This document shows, piece by piece, positions 17,903-27,855 of a stretch of DNA of 64,000 bases (position 1 is its first letter; each line of letters begins with the position of its first letter). Made by a program: the position numbers and the translations under genes. The DNA lies in assembly GCF_002744755.1 (NCBI RefSeq), contig NZ_KZ319290.1:62001-126000 (forward strand), read 5' to 3'. Below the pieces are notes generated by a model. That model was not told the origin of the DNA, did not search any database, and saw nothing but the letters and a program-made list of their open reading frames with translations. The stretch is from Leeuwenhoekiella nanhaiensis. Lineage in GTDB: Bacteria; Bacteroidota; Bacteroidia; Flavobacteriales; Flavobacteriaceae.

Positions 17903-20035
17903 ATGGCACAAAGAGATTTAAAATTTACAAGAAATATAGGTATTGCGGCTCACATTGACGCGGGTAAAACCACGACAACAGAGCGTATACTTTATTATAC
18001 AGGTGTGAGCCATAAAATTGGTGAGGTGCACGATGGTGCGGCTACAATGGACTGGATGGAGCAAGAGCAGGAGCGTGGTATTACAATTACTTCAGCGGCT
18101 ACTACTTGTACATGGAAGTTCCCAATGGAGAATGCTCAGCCTTTGCCTGAAACAAAAGATTATAACTTCAACATTATTGACACTCCGGGACACGTTGACT
18201 TTACCGTAGAGGTAAACCGTTCTTTACGTGTTCTTGATGGTTTGGTATTCTTATTTAGTGCGGTTGATGGTGTTGAGCCACAATCTGAAACTAACTGGAG
18301 ACTTGCTGATAACTACAAAGTCCCTCGTATGGGCTTTGTAAATAAAATGGACCGTCAGGGATCTAATTTCCTTGAGGTTTGTAAGCAGGTTAAAGAGATG
18401 CTAGGTTCTAATGCAGTGCCTATCGTTTTGCCTATTGGAGATGAAGCAGACTTTAGAGGAATTATTGACCTGGTTAAGAATCGTGCTGTTGTTTGGCATG
18501 ATGAAACGCAAGGGGCTACCTTTGATGTTGTTGATATCCCTGAAGAACTAAAAGCTGAAGTTAAGAAATATCGTGGTTTGCTAATCGAAGAGGTTGCAGC
18601 TTACGATGAGAATCTACTTGAAAAATATATGGAGGATGAAGATTCTATTACTGAAGATGAGGTGCACGCTGCACTTCGTGCTGCGGTAATGGATATGTCC
18701 ATTATCCCAATGATTTGTGGTTCCGCCTTTAAAAATAAAGGTGTGCAGTTCTTACTAGATGCTGTATGTCGTTACTTGCCTTCTCCTGTAGATAAGGAAG
18801 GTATCAAAGGTATCAACCCAGATACTGAAAAAGAAGAAATTCGTAAGCCTGATGTAACTGCTCCTTTTGCGGCATTAGCATTTAAGATTGCTACAGATCC
18901 TTTCGTGGGTCGTTTGGCATTCTTCCGTACCTATTCAGGTCGTCTTGATGCAGGTTCTTACGTGCTGAACAACCGTTCAGGTAATAAAGAGCGTATTTCT
19001 CGTATTTATCAAATGCATGCTAATAAGCAAAATGCAATTGATTATATCGAGGCTGGAGATATAGGTGCTGCTGTTGGTTTTAAAGATATTAAGACTGGTG
19101 ATACGCTTACCGATGAGAAGCACCCTATCGTGCTTGAAAGTATGGAATTCCCAGATCCGGTAATTGGTATTGCGGTTGAGCCTAAAACTAAGGCTGACGT
19201 GGATAAATTGGGTATGGCTTTAGCAAAACTTGCTGAAGAAGATCCAACCTTCCAGGTTCGTACTGATGAGGCTTCAGGTCAGACTATCATCTCTGGTATG
19301 GGTGAGCTTCACTTAGATATTATTGTTGACCGTCTTAAGCGTGAGTTTAAGGTAGAGGTTAACCAGGGTCAACCTCAGGTTGAGTACAAAGAAGCGATTA
19401 CTAAAACTGCTGATCACCGTGAGGTTTATAAGAAACAATCAGGTGGTCGTGGTAAATTCGCAGACATCGTATTTACACTTGCGCCTGCTGAAGAAGGAAA
19501 AGTAGGTCTTGAATTCGTGAACGAAGTAAAAGGGGGTAACGTTCCTAAGGAATATATTCCATCTGTAGAGAAAGGGTTTAAGGCTGCTATGAAGAATGGT
19601 CCTTTGGCTGGTTTTGAAGTAGATGCTATGAAAGTAACGCTTAAGGATGGTTCGTTCCACCCTGTGGATTCTGATGCATTGTCTTTTGAGCTTGCGGCTA
19701 AGCTTGGTTTTAAAGCTGCTGCTAAAGCTGCCGGTGCTGTAGTTATGGAGCCTATTATGAAGGTTGAAGTAATTACTCCTGAAGAAAATATGGGTGATAT
19801 CGTAGGTGACCTTAACCGTCGTCGTGGTCAGATGAGCAGCATGGGTGACCGTGCTGGTGCAAAAGTGGTTAAAGCTTTAGTGCCTCTTTCTGAAATGTTC
19901 GGTTATGTGACTACGCTACGTACGCTTTCTTCTGGTCGTGCAACTTCTACAATGGAGTTTGCTCACTATGCAGAAACGCCTTCTAACGTATCGCAGGATG
20001 TTATTGCAGCTGCAAAAGGAACCGCTAACGCTTAA
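17903..20035 (+). CDS. fusA: Translation elongation factor G
   Basis: 710 residues. EF-G is the GTPase that drives translocation of tRNA and mRNA and, with RRF, ribosome recycling. GTPase motifs: [19 protein letters not shown] (P-loop), DTPGHVDF, and NKMD. Domain II follows (about 300-400), then domains III-V with [10 protein letters not shown] and the C-terminal [20 protein letters not shown]. No separate switch or deletion is seen, so it looks like the canonical translational form rather than a recycling-only EF-G2. The tuf gene, which follows fusA in many bacteria, is absent here; rpsJ comes 11 bases later. Confidence 0.99.
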   Translation: MAQRDLKFTRNIGIAAHIDAGKTTTTERILYYTGVSHKIGEVHDGAATMDWMEQEQERGITITSAATTCTWKFPMENAQPLPETKDYNFNIIDTPGHVDFTVEVNRSLRVLDGLVFLFSAVDGVEPQSETNWRLADNYKVPRMGFVNKMDRQGSNFLEVCKQVKEMLGSNAVPIVLPIGDEADFRGIIDLVKNRAVVWHDETQGATFDVVDIPEELKAEVKKYRGLLIEEVAAYDENLLEKYMEDEDSITEDEVHAALRAAVMDMSIIPMICGSAFKNKGVQFLLDAVCRYLPSPVDKEGIKGINPDTEKEEIRKPDVTAPFAALAFKIATDPFVGRLAFFRTYSGRLDAGSYVLNNRSGNKERISRIYQMHANKQNAIDYIEAGDIGAAVGFKDIKTGDTLTDEKHPIVLESMEFPDPVIGIAVEPKTKADVDKLGMALAKLAEEDPTFQVRTDEASGQTIISGMGELHLDIIVDRLKREFKVEVNQGQPQVEYKEAITKTADHREVYKKQSGGRGKFADIVFTLAPAEEGKVGLEFVNEVKGGNVPKEYIPSVEKGFKAAMKNGPLAGFEVDAMKVTLKDGSFHPVDSDALSFELAAKLGFKAAAKAAGAVVMEPIMKVEVITPEENMGDIVGDLNRRRGQMSSMGDRAGAKVVKALVPLSEMFGYVTTLRTLSSGRATSTMEFAHYAETPSNVSQDVIAAAKGTANA

Positions 20036-20046
20036 TTTACTAAGAA

Positions 20047-20352
20047 ATGAGTCAGAAAATCAGAATAAAACTTAAATCTTACGATCACAACTTAGTAGAT
20101 AAGTCTGCTGAGAAAATCGTAAAAACGGTAAAAAGTACCGGTGCTGTAGTAACTGGGCCAATCCCACTTCCTACACACAAAAAAATCTTTACAGTATTGC
20201 GCTCTCCTCACGTAAACAAGAAGTCTCGTGAGCAGTTTGAGCTTAGCTCTTACAAGCGCTTACTTGATATCTACAGTTCATCTTCAAAAACCATTGATGC
20301 GTTGATGAAGCTTGAATTGCCAAGTGGTGTCGAGGTAGAGATTAAAGTGTAA
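20047..20352 (+). CDS. rpsJ: 30S ribosomal protein S10 (uS10)
   Basis: 101 residues. S10 is a head protein of the 30S subunit and, as NusE, a partner of NusB/NusG in transcription antitermination. Conserved [29 protein letters not shown] is shared with the family and includes the extended loop that reaches into the head. It follows fusA by 11 bases and is separated from rplC by an unusual 226-base gap with hairpins. Confidence 0.99.
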   Translation: MSQKIRIKLKSYDHNLVDKSAEKIVKTVKSTGAVVTGPIPLPTHKKIFTVLRSPHVNKKSREQFELSSYKRLLDIYSSSSKTIDALMKLELPSGVEVEIKV

Positions 20353-20360
20353 GGCTTTTC

Positions 20361-20380
20361 ACTTCCGCGTAGGCGGAAGT
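20361..20380. repeat. Intergenic palindrome ACTTCCGC-GTAG-GCGGAAGT
   Basis: Perfect 8-base stem with a 4-base loop, 8 bases after the rpsJ stop. CG-rich palindromes of the type TTCCGC...GCGGAA occur as scattered intergenic repeats in several Bacteroidetes genomes; I infer that this is one copy. No T-run follows directly, so termination here is unlikely. Confidence 0.6.
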
Positions 20381-20423
20381 CTCTCAACGAGTAGCTAAGA
20401 ACACTTTTGGGAAAGATTGAAAG

Positions 20424-20444
20424 ATCCTGAAACAAGTTCAGGAT
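20424..20444. repeat. Intergenic palindrome ATCCTGAA-ACAAG-TTCAGGAT
   Basis: Perfect 8-base stem, 5-base loop. A third TCCTGA copy at 20452-20457 could compete for pairing. This TCCTGAA...TTCAGGA form is another scattered repeat type I associate with flavobacterial intergenic regions. It stands in the rpsJ-rplC gap. Confidence 0.6.
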
Positions 20445-20481
20445 TTACATGTCCTGAGCTGCGGGCGAGGGAAAAACGGTA

Positions 20482-20521
20482 AAAATACATTCAGGGTCGA
20501 ACGTATTTTGACCCTGTTTTT
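20482..20521 (+). terminator. Terminator-like hairpin with competing arm between rpsJ and rplC
   Basis: CAGGGTC (20492-20498) pairs with GACCCTG (20510-20516), followed by TTTTT. Just upstream AAAATAC (20482-20488) is complementary to GTATTTT (20503-20509), which lies inside the terminator loop and touches its 3' arm. The two hairpins cannot easily form together, so this could be a conditional attenuator, or a partial terminator that sets the ratio of str-operon to S10-operon mRNA. Confidence 0.5.
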
Positions 20522-20578
20522 ATTTCGGCGAGAGCCAAACAACAAAAAGTAAATTAGTAATAATCAATAATAATTAAT

Positions 20579-21190
20579 ATGTCTGGGTTAATTGGAAAAA
20601 AAGTAGGTATGACCAGCATCTTTGATGAGAACGGAAAAAACATTCCGTGTACCGTTATCGAAGCAGGTCCCTGCGTTGTTACCCAAGTCAGAACCGAAGA
20701 GGTTGACGGGTATAGTGCCCTTCAGTTAGGTTTCGATGACGCAAAGACTGCAAATAAAGCTGCTCAAGGCCACGCCAAGAAAGCAGGTACAGTTGCAAAG
20801 CGTAAAGTTGTCGAGTTCCAGGACTTTGAAGGAGAGTTTAAATTAGGCGATGCAGTAACTGTAGATGTCTTTAAAGAAGGTCAGTTTGTTGACGTTGTGG
20901 GAACCTCTAAAGGTAAAGGTTTTCAGGGGGTTGTAAAACGCCACGGTTTTGGTGGTGTTGGGCAATCAACGCACGGTCAGCATAACCGTTTGAGAGCACC
21001 CGGTTCTATCGGTGCTGCTTCGTATCCTGCACGAGTATTCAAAGGAATGCGTATGGCGGGTCAAATGGGTAATGAGCGAGTAAAAGTTCAAAATTTAAGA
21101 GTTCTTAAAGTAGTTGCTGAAAAGAACCTACTTGTGGTTAAAGGTTGTGTACCTGGTCACAAAAACTCTTATGTAATTATTGAAAGGTAA
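20579..21190 (+). CDS. rplC: 50S ribosomal protein L3 (uL3)
   Basis: 203 residues. L3 is an early assembly protein of the 50S subunit whose long loop approaches the peptidyl transferase centre. Seen: [17 protein letters not shown] start, [15 protein letters not shown], and APGSIGAAS...[11 protein letters not shown]. In E. coli a Gln methylated by PrmB follows GSIG; here it is Ala, so that modification site is missing. The L3 stop overlaps the rplD start by one base. Confidence 0.99.
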   Translation: MSGLIGKKVGMTSIFDENGKNIPCTVIEAGPCVVTQVRTEEVDGYSALQLGFDDAKTANKAAQGHAKKAGTVAKRKVVEFQDFEGEFKLGDAVTVDVFKEGQFVDVVGTSKGKGFQGVVKRHGFGGVGQSTHGQHNRLRAPGSIGAASYPARVFKGMRMAGQMGNERVKVQNLRVLKVVAEKNLLVVKGCVPGHKNSYVIIER

Positions 21191-21819
21191 TGAAAGTAGC
21201 AGTAGTTGATATTAAAGGAAAAGAAACAGGGAGAGAGGCAAACCTTTCTGATGCTGTTTTTGGTATAGAGCCTAACGATCACGCTATTTATTTAGATGTT
21301 AAGCAGCACCTTGCTAACAAAAGACAAGGTACTCACAAATCTAAAGAGCGTGCAGAGATCGCAGGTAGTACCCGTAAGATCAAAAAACAAAAAGGTACCG
21401 GTACCGCAAGAGCTGGTAGCATTAAGTCTGGTGTATTTAAAGGTGGAGGTAGAATGTTTGGTCCTAGACCACGCAACTATTCCTTCAAATTAAATAAAGG
21501 ACTTAAGCGTTTAGCTCGTCGTTCGGCTTTAACACTTAAAGCAAAAGACAACGCGATTACGGTTATTGAGGACTTTAATTTTGATACCCCAAAAACCAAA
21601 GAATTCATCAATGTTTTGGCTGGTTTAGGGCTTGAAAATAAAAAGTCTCTATTTGTATTGGGAGCTTCAAATAATAATGTATATTTGTCGTCACGCAATT
21701 TAAAGACCTCTGAGGTCATAACGAGTTCAGAATTAAGCACTTACAAAATTATGAATGCTCATAATGTAGTGTTTTTGGAAGGTTCTCTAGAAGAAATTGA
21801 GCAAACTTTAAGTAAGTAA
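21190..21819 (+). CDS. rplD: 50S ribosomal protein L4 (uL4)
   Basis: 209 residues. L4 lines the exit tunnel through its extended loop, seen here as KKQKGTGTARAGSIKSG with the neighbouring GGGRMFGPRPRNY; changes in this loop give macrolide resistance in other bacteria, and none is apparent. In E. coli L4 also represses its own operon through a leader upstream of rpsJ. Start overlaps the rplC stop (coupled translation); rplW follows after 4 bases. Confidence 0.99.
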   Translation: MKVAVVDIKGKETGREANLSDAVFGIEPNDHAIYLDVKQHLANKRQGTHKSKERAEIAGSTRKIKKQKGTGTARAGSIKSGVFKGGGRMFGPRPRNYSFKLNKGLKRLARRSALTLKAKDNAITVIEDFNFDTPKTKEFINVLAGLGLENKKSLFVLGASNNNVYLSSRNLKTSEVITSSELSTYKIMNAHNVVFLEGSLEEIEQTLSK

Positions 21820-21823
21820 CAAC

Positions 21824-22114
21824 ATGAGTATTTTAATAAAACCCGTGATTACCGAAAAAGCTACAACTGATAGCGAGCTTCACAGCCGTTATACATTTGA
21901 AGTAAATCCCGGTTCGAATAAGATCGAAATTAAAAACGCTGTAGAGGCGGCTTATGGTGTTTCGGTAATTAAAGTAAGAACAATGAACGTTCGCCCAGAT
22001 CGCAATACCAAGTTTACAAAATCTGGTATGATCACTGGTAAAACAAGCGGCTATAAAAAGGCGATTGTACAGGTGGCGGAAGGTGATGTGATTGATTTTT
22101 ATAGTAACATTTAA
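21824..22114 (+). CDS. rplW: 50S ribosomal protein L23 (uL23)
   Basis: 96 residues. L23 lies at the tunnel exit and is the docking site for trigger factor and for SRP (whose protein, ffh, is at 53514). The family pattern SILIKPVITEKAT, YTFEVNPGSNKIEIKNAVEAAYGVSV and a C-terminal basic strand are all present. Tightly packed in the S10 operon, 4 bases after rplD and 9 before rplB. Confidence 0.99.
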   Translation: MSILIKPVITEKATTDSELHSRYTFEVNPGSNKIEIKNAVEAAYGVSVIKVRTMNVRPDRNTKFTKSGMITGKTSGYKKAIVQVAEGDVIDFYSNI

Positions 22115-22123
22115 GACTAAAAA

Positions 22124-22948
22124 ATGTCAGTAAGAAAATTAAAACCAATCACTCCAGGACAGCGATTTAGAGTAGTAAATGGGTTTGACGCCATCACTAC
22201 TGATAAGCCGGAAAAAAGCCTATTGGCTCCGATTAAAAAGTCTGGAGGGAGAAACAGTCAAGGAAAAATGACCATGCGCTACAAAGGTGGTGGTCATAAA
22301 AAGCGCTATCGCGTTATTGATTTCAAAAGAAATAAGGAAGGTGTTCCTGCAACTGTAGCTTCTATTGAGTATGATCCTAATCGTACTGCTTTTATTGCTT
22401 TGTTGAACTATCAGGATGGTGAGAAGCGATACATTATCGCTCCAAACGGTCTTCAGGTTGATCAGAACGTTGTTTCTGGAACCGGAGCTGCTCCTGAAAT
22501 AGGAAATGCACTTCCGCTTTCTGATATTCCTTTGGGAACTATCATTTCTTGTATCGAACTGCGTCCGGGTCAGGGTGCTATTATGGCACGTAGTGCTGGT
22601 GCTTTTGCTCAGCTGATGGCTCGTGATGGTAAGTTTGCAACCGTTAAGTTGCCTTCTGGTGAGACGCGTTTGATTCTTGCAAATTGTATGGCTACCATAG
22701 GTGCTGTTTCTAACAGTGATCACCAGCTTATTGTATCTGGTAAAGCAGGTAGAAAACGTTGGTTAGGTCGCCGTCCACGTACAAGACCAGTAGTAATGAA
22801 CCCAGTCGATCACCCAATGGGTGGTGGTGAAGGTCGTGCTTCAGGAGGTCACCCACGTTCTAGAAAAGGTATACCTGCTAAAGGTTACAGAACGCGTACG
22901 AAGACAAAAGCGAGTAATAAATATATTGTAGAACGTAGAAAGAAATAA
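22124..22948 (+). CDS. rplB: 50S ribosomal protein L2 (uL2)
   Basis: 274 residues. L2 is among the most conserved 50S proteins, needed for subunit joining and close to the peptidyl transferase centre. Seen: [18 protein letters not shown] near the start, [14 protein letters not shown] in the middle, and [13 protein letters not shown] near the end. In E. coli the last motif reads DHPHGGGEG; here the second His is Met, a change I believe to be common in Bacteroidetes. The C-terminus is strongly basic. Confidence 0.99.
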   Translation: MSVRKLKPITPGQRFRVVNGFDAITTDKPEKSLLAPIKKSGGRNSQGKMTMRYKGGGHKKRYRVIDFKRNKEGVPATVASIEYDPNRTAFIALLNYQDGEKRYIIAPNGLQVDQNVVSGTGAAPEIGNALPLSDIPLGTIISCIELRPGQGAIMARSAGAFAQLMARDGKFATVKLPSGETRLILANCMATIGAVSNSDHQLIVSGKAGRKRWLGRRPRTRPVVMNPVDHPMGGGEGRASGGHPRSRKGIPAKGYRTRTKTKASNKYIVERRKK

Positions 22949-22954
22949 TAAGAT

Positions 22955-23233
22955 ATGGCACGTTCATTAAAAAAAGGACCTTACGTTCACTATAAGTTAG
23001 AGCAGAAAGTTGCAGCTAATATTGAATCTAACAAGAAAACGGTAATCAAAACCTGGTCAAGAGCCTCGATGATTACTCCAGATTTTGTTGGTCAAACAAT
23101 AGCTGTACACAATGGTCGCCAGTTTGTTCCTGTTTATGTGACAGAAAACATGGTAGGTCATAAGTTAGGAGAATTTTCACCTACGCGATCTTTTAGAGGT
23201 CACACAGGGTCAAAAAATAAAGGTAAAAAATAA
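22955..23233 (+). CDS. rpsS: 30S ribosomal protein S19 (uS19)
   Basis: 92 residues. S19 forms a head complex with S13 and contacts A-site tRNA and the bridge to 50[20 protein letters not shown] and the signature region [18 protein letters not shown] are typical. It lies 6 bases after rplB and 8 before rplV in the S10 operon. Confidence 0.99.
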   Translation: MARSLKKGPYVHYKLEQKVAANIESNKKTVIKTWSRASMITPDFVGQTIAVHNGRQFVPVYVTENMVGHKLGEFSPTRSFRGHTGSKNKGKK

Positions 23234-23241
23234 TTGAAGCT

Positions 23242-23652
23242 ATGGGAGTTCGTAAAAAGGAAAAAGCAGAGCAGAGAAAAGAGGCTAAACGTAATATAGC
23301 CTTTGCTAAACTGAACAACTGCCCTACTTCACCACGTAAAATGCGTTTAGTTGCAGATTTAGTACGTGGTCAGCAAGTAGAGAAAGCGCTTCAAATATTG
23401 AAGTTTAGTAACAAGGAAGCATCTCGTCGTGTTGAGAAATTAGTTCTTTCTGCTATTTCAAACTGGCAGGAGAAAAACGAGGATGCAAATATTGAAGATG
23501 CAGACTTGATTATTAAAGAGATCCGTGTTGATGGAGGAAGTATGTTAAAACGACTTCGTCCTGCACCACAAGGTCGCGCACACAGAATAAGAAAACGCAG
23601 CAATCACGTTACAGTTGTGCTTGGTGCTAAAGATAACACACAAAGCAATTAA
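23242..23652 (+). CDS. rplV: 50S ribosomal protein L22 (uL22)
   Basis: 136 residues. The extended beta-hairpin of L22 lines the exit tunnel; here [21 protein letters not shown] is the hairpin tip and looks wild type with respect to known macrolide-resistance deletions. The N-terminus carries an extra charged helix ([16 protein letters not shown]) of about 15 residues relative to E. coli L22. rpsC follows after 3 bases. Confidence 0.99.
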   Translation: MGVRKKEKAEQRKEAKRNIAFAKLNNCPTSPRKMRLVADLVRGQQVEKALQILKFSNKEASRRVEKLVLSAISNWQEKNEDANIEDADLIIKEIRVDGGSMLKRLRPAPQGRAHRIRKRSNHVTVVLGAKDNTQSN

Positions 23653-23655
23653 TAA

Positions 23656-24375
23656 ATGGGACAGAAGACAAATCCAATCGGGAATCGCCTAGGTATTATC
23701 AGAGGATGGGAGTCTAACTGGTATGGTGGTAACGACTACGGTGATAAGCTTGCCGAAGACGATAAGATTAGAAAGTACATTCACGCTCGTTTATCAAAAG
23801 CTAGTGTGTCTAGAGTAATTATTGAGCGTACGCTTAAGCTTGTAACCGTTACTATCACTACGGCTCGTCCAGGTATCATTATTGGTAAAGGAGGTCAAGA
23901 GGTAGACAAGTTAAAAGAAGAACTTAAACAAATTACTAATAAGGAAGTTCAGATCAATATTTTTGAGATCAAACGTCCGGAACTTGATGCTTTCTTGGTG
24001 GCATCCTCTATAGCCCGCCAGATCGAAAGCCGTATCTCTTACCGTCGTGCAACTAAAATGGCTATTGCGGCTGCAATGCGCATGAACGCTGAGGGTATTA
24101 AGGTTCAGATTTCAGGTCGTTTGAACGGGGCAGAGATGGCTCGTCAGGAATCTTACAAAGAAGGTCGTATTCCTTTATCAACATTCAGAGCTGATATTGA
24201 TTATGCTTTGGTTGAAGCTCACACTACTTATGGTAGATTGGGTATCAAAGTATGGATCATGAAAGGTGAGGTTTACGGAAAGAGAGAATTATCTCCTTTA
24301 GTAGGTCTTGCTAAGAAGCAAGGAGGAAAGGCTGGTCGTGCATCAGGAGCACCTAAAGCACGCCGCAGAAAGTAA
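23656..24375 (+). CDS. rpsC: 30S ribosomal protein S3 (uS3)
   Basis: 239 residues. S3 forms part of the mRNA entry channel and helicase of the 30S subunit. The type-2 KH domain is visible at about 60-105 with [19 protein letters not shown], followed by the C-terminal domain [28 protein letters not shown] basic Gly/Ala tail ([17 protein letters not shown]) ends the protein. Neighbours rplV and rplP as in all S10 operons. Confidence 0.99.
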   Translation: MGQKTNPIGNRLGIIRGWESNWYGGNDYGDKLAEDDKIRKYIHARLSKASVSRVIIERTLKLVTVTITTARPGIIIGKGGQEVDKLKEELKQITNKEVQINIFEIKRPELDAFLVASSIARQIESRISYRRATKMAIAAAMRMNAEGIKVQISGRLNGAEMARQESYKEGRIPLSTFRADIDYALVEAHTTYGRLGIKVWIMKGEVYGKRELSPLVGLAKKQGGKAGRASGAPKARRRK

Positions 24376-24394
24376 TTTTTTAAAGTAAAACAAG

Positions 24395-24817
24395 ATGTTA
24401 CAGCCTAAAAAGACAAAATTCCGTAAGCAACAGAAGGGCCGCATGAAAGGTAATGCCGGAAGAGGGCATCAACTTTCAAATGGTACTTTTGGGATTAAAT
24501 CATTAGATTCTAATTTTCTTACGTCAAGACAAATAGAAGCAGCGCGTATCGCGGCTACACGTTATATGAAACGTGAAGGTTCTTTATGGATACGTATTTT
24601 CCCTGATAAACCTATTACTAAGAAGCCTCTTGAGGTACGTATGGGTAAAGGTAAAGGTGCTGTTGAGTATTGGGCAGCTGTCGTTAAACCCGGCAGAATG
24701 CTTTTTGAGATAGGGGGAGTATCTGAGCCAGTGGCTCGTGAAGCATTAAGACTTGCTGCACAAAAACTTCCTGTAAGAACAAAATATGTAATCGCTCGGG
24801 ATTATCAAGCTGACTAA
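24395..24817 (+). CDS. rplP: 50S ribosomal protein L16 (uL16)
   Basis: 140 residues. L16 is a late assembly protein that helps position A-site tRNA. Conserved [16 protein letters not shown] near the start and the signature [20 protein letters not shown] with Arg- and Lys-rich surroundings identify it. Spacing is 19 bases from rpsC and 11 to rpmC. Confidence 0.99.
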   Translation: MLQPKKTKFRKQQKGRMKGNAGRGHQLSNGTFGIKSLDSNFLTSRQIEAARIAATRYMKREGSLWIRIFPDKPITKKPLEVRMGKGKGAVEYWAAVVKPGRMLFEIGGVSEPVAREALRLAAQKLPVRTKYVIARDYQAD

Positions 24818-24828
24818 ATTCTAGAAAA

Positions 24829-25020
24829 ATGAAACAATCAGAAGTAAAAGAACTATCTGTAGCAGAATTACAGGAGGAGCTGGTAAAAGCAAAAAGAGCT
24901 TATACCGATTTGAAAATGGCACACGCTATTTCTCCTTTGGAAAATCCCATTCAGCTTAGAGGTCTGAGAAGATCTGTAGCCCGTATAGCTACCGAACTTA
25001 CAAAACGCGAATTACAATAA
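24829..25020 (+). CDS. rpmC: 50S ribosomal protein L29 (uL29)
   Basis: 63 residues, two long helices ([20 protein letters not shown] and [20 protein letters not shown]). L29 lies beside L23 at the tunnel exit. Its last base overlaps an in-frame alternative ATG of rpsQ, but the more likely rpsQ start is 12 bases further on. Confidence 0.98.
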   Translation: MKQSEVKELSVAELQEELVKAKRAYTDLKMAHAISPLENPIQLRGLRRSVARIATELTKRELQ

Positions 25021-25031
25021 TGCTGCTTAAG

Positions 25032-25289
25032 ATGGAAAAAAGAAATTTAAGAAAAGAACGTATAGGTGTAGTTACCAGTAATAAAATGCAGAAGTCAATC
25101 GTGGTTTCTGAAGTTAAAAAGGTAAAGCACCCTATGTATGGTAAATTCGTTTTGAAAACGAAAAAATACGTAGCACACGACGAGCAAAATGACTGCAATA
25201 TCGGAGATACTGTAAGGATTATGGAAACACGTCCTTTAAGTAAATCAAAGAGTTGGAGACTTGTAGAAATCATTGAAAGAGCTAAGTAA
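25032..25289 (+). CDS. rpsQ: 30S ribosomal protein S17 (uS17)
   Basis: 85 residues from the ATG at 25032 ([19 protein letters not shown]), the usual start for this family; an ATG at 25020 that overlaps the rpmC stop would add MLLK. S17 is a primary 16S rRNA-binding protein with an OB fold. Motifs [19 protein letters not shown] and the C-terminal [14 protein letters not shown] are typical. Confidence 0.97.
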   Translation: MEKRNLRKERIGVVTSNKMQKSIVVSEVKKVKHPMYGKFVLKTKKYVAHDEQNDCNIGDTVRIMETRPLSKSKSWRLVEIIERAK

Positions 25290-25291
25290 TT

Positions 25292-25660
25292 ATGTTACAA
25301 CAAGAATCAAGATTAAGAGTAGCTGACAACACCGGTGCAAAAGAAGTTTTGACTATCCGTGTGTTAGGTGGTACCAAAAGAAGATATGCTTCTGTAGGTG
25401 ATAAGATTGTTGTTTCTGTTAAAGATGCAACACCTAACGGCCAGGTTAAGAAAGGTGCCGTTTCTACAGCAGTTGTAGTGCGTACACGCAAAGAAGTACG
25501 TCGTCCTGACGGATCTTATATCCGTTTTGATGACAACGCTTGTGTGTTGCTAAATGCTCAGGGAGAAATGCGCGGTACTCGTGTGTTCGGTCCTGTTGCG
25601 AGAGAACTTCGTGATAAGCAATTCATGAAGATTGTATCATTAGCGCCAGAGGTGCTTTAA
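25292..25660 (+). CDS. rplN: 50S ribosomal protein L14 (uL14)
   Basis: 122 residues, standard. L14 sits at the subunit interface, bridges to 16S rRNA, and is the target of the silencing factor RsfS. It opens with [19 protein letters not shown] and has the signature [20 protein letters not shown]. Starts 2 bases after the rpsQ stop codon. Confidence 0.99.
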   Translation: MLQQESRLRVADNTGAKEVLTIRVLGGTKRRYASVGDKIVVSVKDATPNGQVKKGAVSTAVVVRTRKEVRRPDGSYIRFDDNACVLLNAQGEMRGTRVFGPVARELRDKQFMKIVSLAPEVL

Positions 25661-25671
25661 TACGAATTAAG

Positions 25672-25983
25672 ATGACAAAGCTTAAAATAAAAGTTGGAGA
25701 TACCGTTCGTGTTACTGCCGGAGATCATAAAGGTCAGGAAGGTAAAGTGCAGCGCGTTATTAAAGATAAAAACAAAGCAATCGTTGAGGGTGTAAACTTG
25801 GTTTCTAAACATGAGAAGCCTAGTGCATCTAATCCTCAGGGTGGTATTGCTAAGAAAGAAGCTGCTTTGCACATTTCAAACCTGTCTTTAGTAGACGGTA
25901 ATGGTGACGCTACCCGTGTAGGTTACCGTATGGAAGGTGACAAAAAAGTACGCTATTCTAAAAAATCAAATGAAGTAATTTAG
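25672..25983 (+). CDS. rplX: 50S ribosomal protein L24 (uL24)
   Basis: 103 residues. L24 is one of the two assembly-initiating proteins of the 50S subunit. The KOW motif lies at the start ([20 protein letters not shown]), followed by [19 protein letters not shown]. It ends 2 bases before rplE. Confidence 0.99.
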   Translation: MTKLKIKVGDTVRVTAGDHKGQEGKVQRVIKDKNKAIVEGVNLVSKHEKPSASNPQGGIAKKEAALHISNLSLVDGNGDATRVGYRMEGDKKVRYSKKSNEVI

Positions 25984-25985
25984 TT

Positions 25986-26537
25986 ATGGCTTACACTTCA
26001 AGACTTAAGACAGAATATAAAGAGCGCGTAATTGCGGCTCTTAAGGAAGAATTTGGGTATGCAAATATTATGCAGGTTCCTAAATTGAAGAAAATTGTAA
26101 TCTCAAGAGGCGTAGGTGCTGCGGTTGCAGATAAGAAATTGATCGACTATTCGGTTGAAGAACTTACTACAATTGCCGGTCAGCGTGCGGTTGCGACTGT
26201 TTCTAAGAAAGACGTTGCAGCTTTTAAATTGAGAAAAGGCATGCCTATCGGGGCTAAAGTTACTTTACGTGGAGAGCGTATGTATGAATTTTTAGATCGT
26301 TTGATCACTTCTGCATTGCCACGTGTACGTGACTTTAACGGAATCAATGCTACCGGTTTTGACGGTCGTGGAAACTATAGCTTAGGTGTTACTGAGCAAA
26401 TTATTTTCCCTGAGATTGATATCGACAAAGTGCGTAAGATTGAGGGTATGAATATTACCTTTGAAACTTCTGCTGAAACCGATAAGGAAGCAAAAGCATT
26501 ATTAACTCAATTGGGGCTACCCTTTAAAAAGAAGTAA
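25986..26537 (+). CDS. rplE: 50S ribosomal protein L5 (uL5)
   Basis: 183 residues. L5 binds 5S rRNA together with L18 and forms an intersubunit bridge with S13. Seen: [18 protein letters not shown], the conserved [22 protein letters not shown] and [19 protein letters not shown]. rpsN begins 3 bases after the stop. Confidence 0.99.
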   Translation: MAYTSRLKTEYKERVIAALKEEFGYANIMQVPKLKKIVISRGVGAAVADKKLIDYSVEELTTIAGQRAVATVSKKDVAAFKLRKGMPIGAKVTLRGERMYEFLDRLITSALPRVRDFNGINATGFDGRGNYSLGVTEQIIFPEIDIDKVRKIEGMNITFETSAETDKEAKALLTQLGLPFKKK

Positions 26538-26540
26538 ATT

Positions 26541-26810
26541 ATGGCAAAAGAATCAATGAAAGCACGCGAAAGAAAGCGTGAGAGAATGGCAGCCAAATAT
26601 GCTGAAAAAAGAAAAGCCTTAAAAGAGGCTGGTGATTATGAAGCATTGCAAAAGTTGCCTAAGAACTCATCTCCTGTACGTCAGCACAACCGTTGCAAGT
26701 TGACTGGTCGTCCTAAAGGATATATGAGAACTTTTGGAATCTCTCGTGTAATGTTTCGCGAAATGGCCAATCAAGGTCTTATACCAGGTGTTAAAAAGGC
26801 AAGCTGGTAA
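26541..26810 (+). CDS. rpsN: 30S ribosomal protein S14 (uS14), zinc-free form
   Basis: 89 residues. S14 is a head protein near the decoding region. The signature [19 protein letters not shown] is present, but only one Cys occurs in the whole protein, so this is the long C-minus form that binds no zinc. A 72-base spacer with weak pairing (TGGTTT / AAAACCA) follows before rpsH. Confidence 0.99.
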   Translation: MAKESMKARERKRERMAAKYAEKRKALKEAGDYEALQKLPKNSSPVRQHNRCKLTGRPKGYMRTFGISRVMFREMANQGLIPGVKKASW

Positions 26811-26882
26811 ACTAAGGATAAACTGGTTTCAGGTTCATTTGCATCAAGTGCAGGTGAAAACCAAAACCGCAATTTAATATAA

Positions 26883-27281
26883 ATGTATACAGATACTATT
26901 GCAGATTTTCTAACTAGGATTAGAAACGCAGCAGCAGCAAACCACAGAGTTGTGGAAATTCCTGCTTCAAACCTTAAGAAAGAGATTACCAAGATCTTGT
27001 TTGATCAAGGTTACATTTTGAGCTACAAATTTGAGGATAAGACCGCTCAGGGAACTATCAAAATAGCTCTTAAGTATGACAAAGAGACTAAAGAGTCTGT
27101 CATAAAAGATATTCAAAGAATCAGTAAGCCTGGTTTACGTAAATATGCATCTTCTAAAGATGTGCCTCGTATTCTTAATGGTTTAGGAATTTCAATTGTT
27201 TCTACTTCTAAAGGTGTAATGACCGGAAAGCAGGCTCAACAAGAGAATGTAGGAGGGGAAGTACTTTGCTACGTATATTAA
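26883..27281 (+). CDS. rpsH: 30S ribosomal protein S8 (uS8)
   Basis: 132 residues. S8 is a primary binder of the central domain of 16S rRNA and in E. coli represses the spc operon by binding its mRNA. MYTDTIADFLTRIRNAA opens the protein and the C-terminal signature ISIVSTSKGVMTGKQA is intact. The gap upstream is the largest within the spc part of this operon. Confidence 0.99.
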   Translation: MYTDTIADFLTRIRNAAAANHRVVEIPASNLKKEITKILFDQGYILSYKFEDKTAQGTIKIALKYDKETKESVIKDIQRISKPGLRKYASSKDVPRILNGLGISIVSTSKGVMTGKQAQQENVGGEVLCYVY

Positions 27282-27301
27282 TCAGTTAAAAAAACAGAGC
27301 A

Positions 27302-27844
27302 ATGTCAAGAATAGGAAAAAACCCAATTACTATACCGTCTGGAGTTACTGTAGATGTAGCTGATAATATGATTACGGTAAAAGGGAAGTTAGGAGAGCTT
27401 AAGCAAGAGTATTCTAACATCGATATTAAAGTTGAAGAAGGTGTCATTACTTTAGAGCGCTCTTCTGATAAGAAAGAAGATAAAGCAAAGCATGGTTTAT
27501 ACCGTGCCCTTATCGCTAATATGATTGAAGGTGTTTCTAATGGATACACCAAATCTCTCGAGTTAGTTGGTGTAGGTTATAGAGCCAGCAACCAGGGTCA
27601 GAAATTAGACCTTGCATTAGGTTTCTCGCACAACATCATCTTAGAAGTTGCACCAGAGGTAACCGTTGAGACTGTTACTGAAAAAGGTAAGAACCCTGTT
27701 GTAAAACTTACTTCTTATGACAAGCAGTTAGTAGGACAGGTTGCAGCTAAAATCAGAAGCTTCCGTAAGCCAGAGCCATATAAAGGTAAAGGTATCAAGT
27801 TTGTAGGAGAACAAATCAGAAGAAAAGCAGGTAAATCTGCATAA
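27302..27844 (+). CDS. rplF: 50S ribosomal protein L6 (uL6)
   Basis: 180 residues. L6 binds near the sarcin-ricin loop and the factor-binding site. Two tandem domains are visible: [15 protein letters not shown] in the first, and [19 protein letters not shown] with [10 protein letters not shown] in the second, the family signature. Spacing 20 bases from rpsH and 11 to rplR. Confidence 0.99.
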   Translation: MSRIGKNPITIPSGVTVDVADNMITVKGKLGELKQEYSNIDIKVEEGVITLERSSDKKEDKAKHGLYRALIANMIEGVSNGYTKSLELVGVGYRASNQGQKLDLALGFSHNIILEVAPEVTVETVTEKGKNPVVKLTSYDKQLVGQVAAKIRSFRKPEPYKGKGIKFVGEQIRRKAGKSA

Positions 27845-27855
27845 TATATAGCGTT

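Noticed and set aside
20482-20516. H-type pseudoknot from the interleaved 7-bp arms
   Set aside because: The two 3' arms are directly adjacent, leaving no loop to cross the first stem, so a full pseudoknot is not sterically reasonable; alternative hairpins are the better reading.
22220-22723. Open frame of 167 codons opposite rplB
   Set aside because: Composition rich in Ser, Thr, Arg and Asn without domain; rplB on the other strand is certain.
26811-26882. Regulatory hairpin before rpsH
   Set aside because: Only a weak long-range pairing (TGGTTT with AAAACCA) is visible and nothing resembles the known S8 target; left as an unremarkable spacer.
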